DNA of 40,221 nt from Bacteroidota bacterium (GTDB lineage Bacteria; Bacteroidota; Bacteroidia; Chitinophagales; Chitinophagaceae). The translations under genes were made by a program, and so were the position numbers. Shown piece by piece: positions 15,524 to 23,253 of this stretch (the stretch's first letter is position 1; every line of letters begins with the position of its first letter). The notes below the pieces were generated by a model. That model did not search any database. It was given only the letters and a program-made list of their open reading frames with translations, and had not been told where the DNA came from. The DNA lies in assembly GCA_013287475.1 (NCBI GenBank), contig JABDDT010000021.1, positions 1 to 40,221 of the forward strand, read 5' to 3'.

Positions 15524-16966
15524 TTAATTTGTTTCTTTGGTTTTAGTTTTATCGTCGGGTTTTTGATCGGGAGCAACTGGTTTTGGTGCCGGTTTATTGT
15601 TTGCTGGTATTGGCTTTTGACCCGGATGACCGTTATTAGGGTTATGATTTGCAGTAGGCCGCCCGGTAGTTTGTGTATGATTTACGTTAGAAGACTGCGG
15701 CGCTGAATTATTTTGATTAGTATGATCGTTGGGTGTTGACTGATAGGAACGGTTTGCATTCATGTTAGATTTTACCGGTTGATTTGTTTGCGACGGCTGC
15801 TGATTTGTATTGGGATTTGGGTTGTCGGTTCTTGCATTATTTGGTGGACGGTTATTTGCCGGTTGATTATTTGCAGGATTCTGCGTTGCAAGCTGATTGT
15901 TTGAATTGTTTTGAGATGAAGGCCGGTTATCATGATTTGCAGGCTGATTATTTACAGGTTGATTGCCCGCAGGAACCTGCGTCATGGGCCTGTTGTTATA
16001 TGCAGGCTGATTATTTGATGGTTGATCTGCAGAAGGATTTTGCGTTGCCTGCCTGTTGTTATTTGCGGGATGAGCATTATTGTTTGATTGATTATAATTT
16101 GGATACTGCGGGGAAGGACGCAGATTATTGAATGACTCATAATGTGCCGGTGCAGGGGGATTTGACGGTCTTCCAGCAGCGTCGTTACGGGCAGCTGGTG
16201 CAGCGTTTACTCTTGGCTGATAAATCATATACTGCGACCCTGAAACTCTTTCTCCAGGTGTATTAGCTTCTCTGAGTTGTACCGGTGTAAAATTATTCCC
16301 ACTGACCCTTCTAACTTCATTGGGATCGGGCCCTGGTGCATATGCGTACCGGCTTCTGTTCGTTCCGCTATAGTTATTGATTATAGTGGTATTGTTGATT
16401 ATCGTTACGTTTCTGTTCACTTCCACATTGTAATTGTGCCATCCGGGATTTCCGATATACTGGCGGGGAACAAAATTCCAATAATAAGCTGGTGGCGTAT
16501 AATTATTGAGGGCCATATCTACTGAAATCCTTGGACCTATCGGTGCCCAGCCATAATAATCTCCGCTTCCTCTCCAGCTTACCCAGGCCGGAGCCCACTC
16601 GTTACCAGGCATCCACATCCAGCCGTAGCCGTCTTCATAAAACCAGCGTCCATAATGGAATGGTGCCCATCCCCAGCTATAATTCGAGGCCCAGGTCCAT
16701 CCCGCATCCGTGTAAATCCAGTTCCCATTGGTAGAATAGGGTCTGAAATCGGGGCCTGCATTGGGCATCCAAACATAACCGTATCCGGGATAATTGATCC
16801 AGTTTCCATAGGGAGATAGCTGGTCATAGAATGACTGGTAGGATAAGTTTTCTACCGGCGCCGGTGCAGGAGCGGGTTGGTAAGAATCTGACTGAACTAC
16901 AACATGTGTAGGTCCACAGGAAGCAATCAACAGGCTGGCAGACAATAAGAGATATAAGTTTTTCAT
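15524..16966 (-). CDS. YXWGXW-repeat lipoprotein with Asn/Gln/Pro-rich tail
   Basis: A 480-residue predicted lipoprotein: signal peptide with lipobox LLIASC. After a short Pro/Ala linker come about 150 residues with repeated Tyr/Trp/Gly motifs (SPYGNWINYPGYGYVWMP, GWTWASNYSWGWAPFHYGRW, YEDGYGWMWMPGNEWAPAW, YYGWAPIGPR), which define the YXWGXW / DUF6600-like group. From about residue 250 the protein is low-complexity, dominated by Asn, Gln, Pro and Ser with near-repeats of NNQPANNQ. It is probably anchored in the outer membrane with the tail exposed or in the periplasm. No enzymatic motif is visible; the function is unknown. It is a single-gene unit, with a terminator after it and two heptad tracts upstream. 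Confidence 0.88.
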   Translation of the reverse strand: MKNLYLLLSASLLIASCGPTHVVVQSDSYQPAPAPAPVENLSYQSFYDQLSPYGNWINYPGYGYVWMPNAGPDFRPYSTNGNWIYTDAGWTWASNYSWGWAPFHYGRWFYEDGYGWMWMPGNEWAPAWVSWRGSGDYYGWAPIGPRISVDMALNNYTPPAYYWNFVPRQYIGNPGWHNYNVEVNRNVTIINNTTIINNYSGTNRSRYAYAPGPDPNEVRRVSGNNFTPVQLREANTPGERVSGSQYMIYQPRVNAAPAARNDAAGRPSNPPAPAHYESFNNLRPSPQYPNYNQSNNNAHPANNNRQATQNPSADQPSNNQPAYNNRPMTQVPAGNQPVNNQPANHDNRPSSQNNSNNQLATQNPANNQPANNRPPNNARTDNPNPNTNQQPSQTNQPVKSNMNANRSYQSTPNDHTNQNNSAPQSSNVNHTQTTGRPTANHNPNNGHPGQKPIPANNKPAPKPVAPDQKPDDKTKTKETN

Positions 16967-17081
16967 GTTATAAAATTCGTTGGTTATTCATACTACTATG
17001 AAGGGCATAAAGGTTGAAAGTATAAGATATTTAGAACGATTAACATTTATTTATAGTGTGTTCGCTAAAACCCTGCCATTT

Positions 17082-17130
17082 ACGCTTAACGCGTAACGCA
17101 TTACGCTTAACGCGTTAAGCGTAATGCGAA
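17082..17130. repeat. Heptad tract containing a perfect 32-base palindrome
   Basis: Seven period-7 units of the GCTTAAC family (units such as ACGCTTA, ACGCGTA, ACGCATT, then turning into the opposite orientation). Positions 17097-17128 form a perfect palindrome centred on ACGCGT. Confidence 0.92.
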
Positions 17131-17239
17131 ATGCCATTCTTTAACGTTATTCTACAATATCATGTGGTTGGTGCTCTACACTTTTTTTAAAAATACAACA
17201 GAGAAATGGGTCTATGATCCGTGTCTTACGCATTTTATC

Positions 17240-17316
17240 GCGTTAAGCGTTACGCCTTACGCGTTAAGCCTTACGCGTTAAGCGTTAAGCCATACGCATT
17301 AAGCGTTAAGCGTTTA
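17240..17316. repeat. Heptad repeat tract, GCGTTAA type, 11 units
   Basis: Eleven units in unbroken register (five GCGTTAA, with GCGTTAC, GCCTTAC, GCCATAC, GCATTAA, GCGTTTA). It ends 12 bases before the pheT promoter element. This and the preceding tract fill much of the 389-base gap between the lipoprotein gene and pheT; I see no gene there. Confidence 0.95.
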
Positions 17317-17327
17317 ACGTAAAAAAG

Positions 17328-17335
17328 TATCTTTG
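17328..17335 (+). promoter_or_regulatory. Promoter -7 element of pheT
   Basis: TATCTTTG, exact match to TAnnTTTG, 20 bases before the pheT ATG. Confidence 0.55.
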
Positions 17336-17355
17336 CCTCTAAAGTTTCTCACTAA

Positions 17356-19791
17356 ATGACCATCAGTTACAACTGGCTATGCGACTATTTACCTGATAAT
17401 CTGACTCAAAAACCCAACCCTGAACAGGTTTCCCGAATTCTCACTTCTGTCGGTCTTGAAGTGGAGTCGTTTCATCCATATTCATCGGTGCGGGGCGGCA
17501 TGGAGGGGTTGGTTATAGGTGAAGTAATTTCCGTTGAATCCCATCCCAATGCAGATAAATTAAAAATTACACAGGTAAATATTGGTTCAAAAGATAATCT
17601 GCAAATCGTGTGTGGTGCCAGTAATGTTGCATCAGGACAAAAAGTTGTCGTTGCTTTGGTGGGTTCCACATTATACCCTGACTCCGGAGATTCTCTGCAA
17701 ATAAAAGCTGCAAAAATCCGTGGTATGGAGAGCCAGGGTATGCTTTGTGCAGAAGACGAAATCGGTCTTGGAAAGGATCATGCCGGCATTATTGTTCTGC
17801 CTGAAAAACTGCGACCAGGGCTTCCGGCAGCGGACTATTATAAACCCTATTCAGATTTTATTTACGAAATAGGCCTCACACCCAACCATATGGATGCCAT
17901 GAGTCACATAGGTGTTGCCAGGGATCTCTGTGCCTTTCTTTCTCATCAGGATAAAAAAGATTATCATGTTAAACTTCCCGTTGTTCCTTCCGTTGTGCCC
18001 GAAGCAAAGGGAAAAGAAATAAAAATAGAACTGATAAACAGAAAAGATTGCGCCCGATATTCCGGTTTAACCATGACGGGTATCCGCATTGGGGAATCTC
18101 CCCAATGGATGCAGGAAAAATTAAAAGCGATCGGCATCAGGCCTATCAACAATGTGGTTGATATAACAAATTTTGTTTTACAGGAAACGGGTCAGCCTCT
18201 GCATGCTTATGATGCAAATGAAATAAGAGGAAATAAAATCATCATTAAAAACCTTCCTGCCGGCACAGATTTTATTACACTTGACGAAAAAGAAAGAAAA
18301 CTGGATGCAGCAGATCTGATGATCTGTGATGCAGAAGGGCCGATTTGTATTGCCGGTGTTTTTGGCGGCTTAAACAGCGGTATAAAAAACACGAGTACTG
18401 ATTTGTTCCTGGAATCCGCCTGGTTTAATCCCTCAGCTATCAGAAGAACTTCTTTCAGGCATGGTCTGCGTACGGAAGCAGCCATACATTTTGAAAAAGG
18501 TATGGATATTTCCGGAACTGTAAATGCGCTGAAAAGAGCATCCAGCCTGATCCGGGAATATGCAGGTGGAAAAATAAATTCGCCCATACAGGATCTTTAT
18601 CCAGAACCATTTCCCAAAACACAGGTCCTTCTTAAATATCATTATCTCAAAAAACTCAGCGGAAAGAACTACCATTCCATTGTAGTAAAAAATATTCTGC
18701 TGGCGCTTGGTTTTGACATTCTCCGTGAAGGATTGGACGATCTTCTGATTGCTGTTCCATTTCACAAGCCGGACGTACAATTACCGGCAGACCTGGTAGA
18801 AGAGATTATGCGAATTGACGGGTTCGACCATATTGAAATTCCGGGAAATATCAATATCTCTCCATCAGTTGAATCAGGAAGAGAGCAGGCGGCCATGCAG
18901 GAAAAAATTGCAGGTTTCCTGGTTGGGAGCGGGTTTAATGAAATCTTCACTAATTCCATTACCAATAGTGCTTATTTCGGTGAAACTGAACTGCAAACCG
19001 CAGTAAAATTGATCAACAATCTGAGTGCCGAGCTGAACGTTATGCGGCCCTCCCTGCTGGAGACCGGTTTGGAAAGCATTTCCTGGAACCTGAATCGTAA
19101 AAATAACGACCTGCGTTTTTTTGAATTTGGGAAAACTTACGAAACCAGTCAGCCTGGCCAATATACTGAGATTAATCATTGCTGCCTGTATATGACAGGT
19201 AACCTGCAACCCGAAAACTGGAAAGGAAAACCGGTAGCCATTGATTTTTATTACCTGAAAGGAATATGCATGGCTCTCTCCAGCCTGTCCGGGATTCATG
19301 GTGAAATCCTCCCTTTTAACCATCAAAAATTATCAGGGGCCATTGAAATCAGGCAGGATAATAAAATTATTTTAAGCGCCGGTGAAGTGGATAGCTCCAT
19401 TTTACAGAAATTTGATATTCGCCAGCCCGTTTTTTTTGCTGATATTTATTGGGATAACCTGGTAGATCTGGCTGGCAGGAAGACGATTGTGTTTTCAGAA
19501 TTACCCAGGCAGGTGCCTGTTAACAGAGATCTTGCGCTTGTAGTAGAGAAATCACTACCCTTTGAAAAAATAGAAAAGGCAGTTTATGGTATCGGCCTGG
19601 AGAAATTGCGCAAGGTTCAATTATTCGATATTTTTGAAAGCGAAAAACTGGGAAAGGATAAAAAATCCATGGCTATCAGTTTTACTTTTCTGGATTATGA
19701 AAAAACATTAACTGATAAGGAAATTGACGCGATGATGAACAGGATAATGAAAACAGCTGAAGAAGAACTTAAAGCTGAGATCAGGAAATAA
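17356..19791 (+). CDS. pheT: Phenylalanyl-tRNA synthetase beta subunit
   Basis: PheT forms the alpha2-beta2 enzyme with PheS and charges tRNA-Phe; the beta chain holds the tRNA-binding and editing parts. The 811-residue protein has the EMAP/tRNA-binding domain (VIGEVISVESHPNADKLKI, about residues 40-155), the B3/B4 editing domain (NNVVDITNFVLQETGQPLHAYD), B5, the catalytic-like core and the C-terminal FDX-ACB anticodon-binding domain (SELPRQVPVNRDLALVVE). pheS is not adjacent. A small coiled-coil gene follows after 29 bases. Confidence 0.97.
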   Translation: MTISYNWLCDYLPDNLTQKPNPEQVSRILTSVGLEVESFHPYSSVRGGMEGLVIGEVISVESHPNADKLKITQVNIGSKDNLQIVCGASNVASGQKVVVALVGSTLYPDSGDSLQIKAAKIRGMESQGMLCAEDEIGLGKDHAGIIVLPEKLRPGLPAADYYKPYSDFIYEIGLTPNHMDAMSHIGVARDLCAFLSHQDKKDYHVKLPVVPSVVPEAKGKEIKIELINRKDCARYSGLTMTGIRIGESPQWMQEKLKAIGIRPINNVVDITNFVLQETGQPLHAYDANEIRGNKIIIKNLPAGTDFITLDEKERKLDAADLMICDAEGPICIAGVFGGLNSGIKNTSTDLFLESAWFNPSAIRRTSFRHGLRTEAAIHFEKGMDISGTVNALKRASSLIREYAGGKINSPIQDLYPEPFPKTQVLLKYHYLKKLSGKNYHSIVVKNILLALGFDILREGLDDLLIAVPFHKPDVQLPADLVEEIMRIDGFDHIEIPGNINISPSVESGREQAAMQEKIAGFLVGSGFNEIFTNSITNSAYFGETELQTAVKLINNLSAELNVMRPSLLETGLESISWNLNRKNNDLRFFEFGKTYETSQPGQYTEINHCCLYMTGNLQPENWKGKPVAIDFYYLKGICMALSSLSGIHGEILPFNHQKLSGAIEIRQDNKIILSAGEVDSSILQKFDIRQPVFFADIYWDNLVDLAGRKTIVFSELPRQVPVNRDLALVVEKSLPFEKIEKAVYGIGLEKLRKVQLFDIFESEKLGKDKKSMAISFTFLDYEKTLTDKEIDAMMNRIMKTAEEELKAEIRK

Positions 19792-19820
19792 GAAAACAAA
19801 TATTATTTAAATAAAATTTC

Positions 19821-20108
19821 ATGACACAACCAGAAGTACAACTTAAACGAGTGCATGAAAAAATCCTGTTATTACTGAAACAGTACCAGGTCTTACAAAA
19901 AGAAAATGAAAAGCTTAAGGATGATCTGAAAAAAATGAATCTCAGATGTGAAAATATTTCCCGCGAAGCGGATAAATACCGGCAGCAGACAGAAGTTCAA
20001 AAGTTAACGGGCAGGGGTATGGAAGAAGCTGATAAAAAAATGCTTGAAAAAAGACTAAATAAATATGTCAGGGAGATAGATAAATGTATCGCCCTGTTGC
20101 AGGAATAA
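19821..20108 (+). CDS. Small coiled-coil protein between pheT and zapA
   Basis: A 95-residue protein that is almost entirely a predicted coiled coil (LKQYQVLQKENEKLKDDLKK, then KKMLEKRLNKYVREIDKCIA), without signal peptide or membrane segment. It starts at the ATG at 19821, 29 bases after pheT. I do not know a named family. Its place just before zapA (with one small gene on the other strand between) suggests a link to the division ring, in the way that small coiled-coil proteins such as ZapB work with ZapA; this is an inference from position and shape only. Confidence 0.8.
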   Translation: MTQPEVQLKRVHEKILLLLKQYQVLQKENEKLKDDLKKMNLRCENISREADKYRQQTEVQKLTGRGMEEADKKMLEKRLNKYVREIDKCIALLQE

Positions 20109-20114
20109 CTAAAT

Positions 20115-20369
20115 TCAAACGCGCTTTACCAGACGCATTTTCATTTCATCAGCACCCTGTGAAACTTCCAGTGTATATACTCCATAGGGAAGTTCATTAA
20201 GGCCTTCCCAGTCAAGAAACTGTTGACCGAAACTGAGTTCTTTTTGCAATACACTGCAGATTATGCCGCTATCGTCTTTTAAAACGGCCCTCAATAATGA
20301 TTTTTGTGTTTGATTGATCTCTAGACTTAGCCGATCAATGAAAGTCGGTGATTTGATCTTTAGGAACAT
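20115..20369 (-). CDS. Small protein resembling a secretion-tail beta domain
   Basis: An 84-residue protein on the strand opposite its neighbours, ending 6 bases after the coiled-coil gene. The pattern NQTQKSLLRAVLKDDSGII ... LNELPYGVYTLEVSQG ... MRLVKRV is like the beta-sandwich C-terminal sorting domain (Por secretion tail) of Bacteroidota, but here it stands alone, with no signal peptide. It may be a free domain or an unrelated small beta protein. The amphipathic strand pattern and compact gene packing favour a real gene. Confidence 0.6.
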   Translation of the reverse strand: MFLKIKSPTFIDRLSLEINQTQKSLLRAVLKDDSGIICSVLQKELSFGQQFLDWEGLNELPYGVYTLEVSQGADEMKMRLVKRV

Positions 20370-20438
20370 AGGTACTGGATTTGGATTGGATTAAAGAAAC
20401 TTTACCAGCAGGAGTAGATTCTTCAGAAGAACTTAACT

Positions 20439-20446
20439 TAACTTCG
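20439..20446 (+). promoter_or_regulatory. Possible -7 element of zapA
   Basis: TAACTTCG (a TTCG variant of TAnnTTTG), about 50 bases before the ATG at 20498. It favours that ATG over the upstream TTG at 20381 as the zapA start. Confidence 0.3.
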
Positions 20447-20497
20447 GACAATCGTCAGCCGTCTGGTATTTTTAAAGTTAAAACAAGAATTCGAGAC

Positions 20498-20782
20498 ATG
20501 CAAGAGCTTATCCCAATAAATATCATTATAGGGGACCGGTCTTACCGGATACGCATAAAACCTGAAGACGAGGGTGCTGTAAGGGGTACCCTTAAAACAA
20601 TAAATGATAAAATCATTGAATTCAAGACCCAATTCGCCGGGAAGGATATGCAGGATTATGTTTCGATGGTAATCCTGTGGTTTGCCACACAGACAAATCC
20701 CCAATCCGGGAATGAAGCTTCCCCTGATTTCTCGGACATGCTTGGTAAACTCGAAGAACAACTGGATAAAGCACTTACCTAG
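20498..20782 (+). CDS. zapA: Cell division protein ZapA
   Basis: ZapA binds and bundles FtsZ filaments at the division site. The 94-residue product starts MQELIPINIIIGDRSYRIRI and continues KPEDEGAVRGTLKTINDKI, typical of the N-terminal globular domain, followed by a helical region (QDYVSMVILWFATQ) that forms the dimer coil. The frame is open back to a TTG at 20381, but those extra 39 residues have no counterpart in ZapA, so I use the ATG at 20498. Next to rny, as in many Bacteroidota. Confidence 0.85.
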   Translation: MQELIPINIIIGDRSYRIRIKPEDEGAVRGTLKTINDKIIEFKTQFAGKDMQDYVSMVILWFATQTNPQSGNEASPDFSDMLGKLEEQLDKALT

Positions 20783-20814
20783 CCCTAAGGGGGCTTCTCC
20801 TGCCTAAAATACCT

Positions 20815-20822
20815 TATCTTCG
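20815..20822 (+). promoter_or_regulatory. Possible -7 element of rny
   Basis: TATCTTCG (TTCG variant), 65 bases before the rny ATG in the 105-base gap after zapA. No TTTG is found upstream at the expected distance. Confidence 0.3.
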
Positions 20823-20887
20823 CTACCCATCCCCTCGCCTCATGGATGATAAAAATATGATTCTGAACATTCTAAACTCAAGTTTCC

Positions 20888-22453
20888 ATGGATTCAACCA
20901 TTATATCCATTATAATTGCTATCATAGGTCTTATTGTTGGTGTTCTGGCGGGTAAGTTTATTTTTTCAAAAAATACCCGAAAACAAGTAGACGAAGCCAA
21001 CCTGCAATCACAAAAAATCCTTTCGGATGCCCAATTATCCGCTGAAACCCTGAAAAAAGAAAAACTGCTCGAAGCTAAGGAGCGGTTTGTACAGCTGAAA
21101 TCAGAACACGAAAAAGAAGTACTCGAACGAAACAGGAGACTGGCCGATTCTGAGATCCGGATAAAACAGAAAGAGCAGGGTACTGCCCAAAGACTGGAAC
21201 AGCTTGATAAACAGGTTAAGGAAAACGACGCCATTAAAGAAAATCTGAACCGCCAGATCGATGTGGTGAACTTTAAACGTACTGAACTCGAAAAACACCA
21301 GGAGGAGCATATCCGGAGACTGGAAAAAATAGCTGGCCTGACCGGAGAAGAAGCCAAGGCCCAGCTTATTGAGAGCCTTAAACAGGAAGCTCATACCCAG
21401 GCACTTGCCCTGCAGCAGGAAATTATTGATGATGCCCGTCAGAAAGCCAATAAAGAAGCCCGTAAAATTATTATTCAAAGCATTCAGCGTACGGCTGCTG
21501 AACAGGCTATTGAAAATTCCATTACAGTTTTCAACCTTGAAAGCGATGAAATTAAAGGGCAGATCATCGGAAGGGAAGGAAGAAATATCCGGGCCCTGGA
21601 AGCTGCTACCGGTGTGGACCTGATCGTTGACGATACCCCTGAAGCCATCGTTCTTTCATCCTTTGATCCCCTTAGAAGGGAAATTGCCCGGCTTTCCCTG
21701 CAGCGTTTAGTGGCAGATGGCCGTATTCATCCTGCACGCATTGAAGAAGTGGTTGAAAAAACGAAGAGACAAATAGAAGAACAGGTCATAGAGATCGGGG
21801 AAAGAACTGTAATCGAACTCGGTATTCACGGTTTACACAAGGAACTTGTGAGGATTGTAGGTAAAATGCGTTTCCGTTCGTCATATGGACAAAACCTGCT
21901 CATGCACAGCCGTGAAGTGGCCAACCTTTGTGCAATTATGGCTTCAGAGCTGGGCCTGAACCCTAAACTGGCCAAACGGGCAGGATTGTTACACGACATT
22001 GGGAAAGTACCAGATGAAGAAACAGAGCTGAGCCATGCATTGCTGGGAATGAAAATAGCTGAAAAATACGGCGAAAATCCGGCAGTTGTCAATGCCATCG
22101 GAGCCCATCATGACGAAGTTGAAATGCAGTATGTAATTGCTCCAATCATCCAGGCCTGTGATGCAATCAGTGGTGCCAGGCCAGGTGCGCGTCGTGAAAT
22201 CATGCAACAGTATATTCAAAGGATCAAGGACCTGGAAAATCTTGCCCTTACTTATCCAGGTGTTGAAAAAGCTTATGCAATCCAGGCCGGTCGGGAATTA
22301 CGCGTAATTGTTGAATCGGACCGGGTTACCGACGGAGACAGTGATAAACTGAGTTTTGAAATTGCGCAGAAAATACAAACTGAAATGACATATCCCGGTC
22401 AGATTAAGGTTACTGTTATCCGCGAAAAACGCGCGGTAAACGTTGCCAGGTAG
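20888..22453 (+). CDS. rny: Ribonuclease Y
   Basis: RNase Y is a membrane-anchored endoribonuclease that starts mRNA decay. The 521-residue protein has one N-terminal membrane helix ([20 protein letters not shown]), a long charged coiled coil (to about residue 200), a KH RNA-binding domain ([22 protein letters not shown]) and an HD phosphohydrolase domain whose metal-binding pair is in LLHDIGKV, followed by [10 protein letters not shown]. Length and domain order are as in the family. rplS follows, but with its own promoter. Confidence 0.97.
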   Translation: MDSTIISIIIAIIGLIVGVLAGKFIFSKNTRKQVDEANLQSQKILSDAQLSAETLKKEKLLEAKERFVQLKSEHEKEVLERNRRLADSEIRIKQKEQGTAQRLEQLDKQVKENDAIKENLNRQIDVVNFKRTELEKHQEEHIRRLEKIAGLTGEEAKAQLIESLKQEAHTQALALQQEIIDDARQKANKEARKIIIQSIQRTAAEQAIENSITVFNLESDEIKGQIIGREGRNIRALEAATGVDLIVDDTPEAIVLSSFDPLRREIARLSLQRLVADGRIHPARIEEVVEKTKRQIEEQVIEIGERTVIELGIHGLHKELVRIVGKMRFRSSYGQNLLMHSREVANLCAIMASELGLNPKLAKRAGLLHDIGKVPDEETELSHALLGMKIAEKYGENPAVVNAIGAHHDEVEMQYVIAPIIQACDAISGARPGARREIMQQYIQRIKDLENLALTYPGVEKAYAIQAGRELRVIVESDRVTDGDSDKLSFEIAQKIQTEMTYPGQIKVTVIREKRAVNVAR

Positions 22454-22469
22454 GGAAGGAACATTAGTT

Positions 22470-22500
22470 TTTGATTTTACCGGAAAGCTTGTTACTTTTG
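22470..22500 (+). promoter_or_regulatory. Promoter of rplS, both elements present
   Basis: TTTG at 22470-22473, a spacer of 19 bases, then TACTTTTG at 22493-22500: a full Bacteroidota -33/-7 promoter. It lies inside the upstream open frame of rplS and therefore shows that the ATG at 22519 is the start. Confidence 0.7.
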
Positions 22501-22518
22501 CATCCCAAAAATCATGTT

Positions 22519-22875
22519 ATGAACGCGGCTATTGCATTCGTCCACGAACAGCTAAGTACCAGGAAAGATCTCCCGAAATTTAAGGCCGGAGACAATGTGA
22601 CCGTGAATTACAAAATTCTGGAAGGTAATAAAGAACGTATCCAGAGTTTTAAAGGAGACGTGATCAAAAGACAGGGTACAGGTATGACAGCCACTTTTAC
22701 TGTAAGAAAGATTTCTGATGCTATAGGAGTTGAAAGAACCTTTCCTGCATTTTCACCCAATATTGAATCGGTGGCCGTAAATAAGGTAGGCCGTGTTCGC
22801 CGGGCAAAACTTTACTTCCAGAGAGATCGCAGCGGAAAGAGCGCCCGTATCAAGGAAAAGAGGATTATTTCCTGA
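22519..22875 (+). CDS. rplS: Large-subunit ribosomal protein L19
   Basis: L19 (bL19) sits at the interface of the two ribosomal subunits. The 118-residue product starts [20 protein letters not shown] and contains [35 protein letters not shown] and the C-terminal [21 protein letters not shown]. The ATG at 22519 gives the normal length; a frame open to 22471 is ruled out by the promoter within it. Followed by a strong terminator. The ribosomal gene is not in an operon with trmD or rimM here. Confidence 0.97.
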   Translation: MNAAIAFVHEQLSTRKDLPKFKAGDNVTVNYKILEGNKERIQSFKGDVIKRQGTGMTATFTVRKISDAIGVERTFPAFSPNIESVAVNKVGRVRRAKLYFQRDRSGKSARIKEKRIIS

Positions 22876-22896
22876 AATAAATCAACTGTTAACAAC

Positions 22897-22926
22897 AAAG
22901 CGGACTAATAACGGTTCGCTTTTTTT
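22897..22926 (+). terminator. Rho-independent terminator of rplS
   Basis: Stem AAAGCGGAC pairing with the segment GGTTCGCTT(T) (9 bp, one G-T pair) around a 7-base loop, running into a series of seven Ts. It separates rplS from tatA. Confidence 0.9.
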
Positions 22927-22939
22927 ATTTGCAATAGAT

Positions 22940-22947
22940 TATCTTTG
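22940..22947 (+). promoter_or_regulatory. Promoter -7 element of tatA
   Basis: TATCTTTG, exact match, 19 bases before the tatA ATG and just after the rplS terminator. Confidence 0.55.
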
Positions 22948-22966
22948 GACCTCAAACAACAAGTAT

Positions 22967-23215
22967 ATGTTCAGCAATTTTCTGCAATGTTTTTTCCTGC
23001 TGTCAGCACCCGGTGGTTCAGAATGGATACTGATCATCCTGGCGGTATTGATTCTTTTTGGTGGTAAAAAAATTCCGGAATTCATGCGTGGCCTTGGTAA
23101 AGGAATGCGTGAATTCAATGATGCCAAGAATAATGTGAAGAAGGAGTTTGAAGATGGTTTGAATGAGCCGCCTAAATCGAATACAACTACTACTACCACA
23201 ACTAACAACCCTTAG
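22967..23215 (+). CDS. tatA: Sec-independent translocase protein TatA
   Basis: TatA forms the pore of the twin-arginine translocase, which exports folded proteins. The 82-residue product has one N-terminal membrane helix (GSEWILIILAVLILFGG), the hinge KKIPEFMRGLGKGM, an amphipathic helix (REFNDAKNNVKKEFEDG) and a Thr/Asn-rich tail with seven consecutive threonines. The frame is open back to 22793, inside rplS, but the terminator and promoter before 22967 fix the start. tatC is not in the window. Confidence 0.93.
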   Translation: MFSNFLQCFFLLSAPGGSEWILIILAVLILFGGKKIPEFMRGLGKGMREFNDAKNNVKKEFEDGLNEPPKSNTTTTTTTNNP

Positions 23216-23253
23216 GAGCCTGCAGTTAATGATTGCAGCTCCTGCATTATTTA

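Noticed and set aside
16531-16734. Short plus-strand ORFs opposite the YXWGXW lipoprotein
   Set aside because: They are shadows of the biased Tyr/Trp/Gly codons on the minus strand and lack any protein-like pattern.
17082-17316. Repeat arrays before pheT as a CRISPR
   Set aside because: Units are 7 bases with no spacers, and no cas genes are in the window.
20783-20887. 6S RNA gene between zapA and rny (by analogy with zapA-ssrS in Enterobacteria)
   Set aside because: The gap is only 105 bases and I see no long hairpin with a central bulge.
22471-22518. Upstream start for rplS
   Set aside because: A complete -33/-7 promoter occupies 22470-22500, inside the extension.
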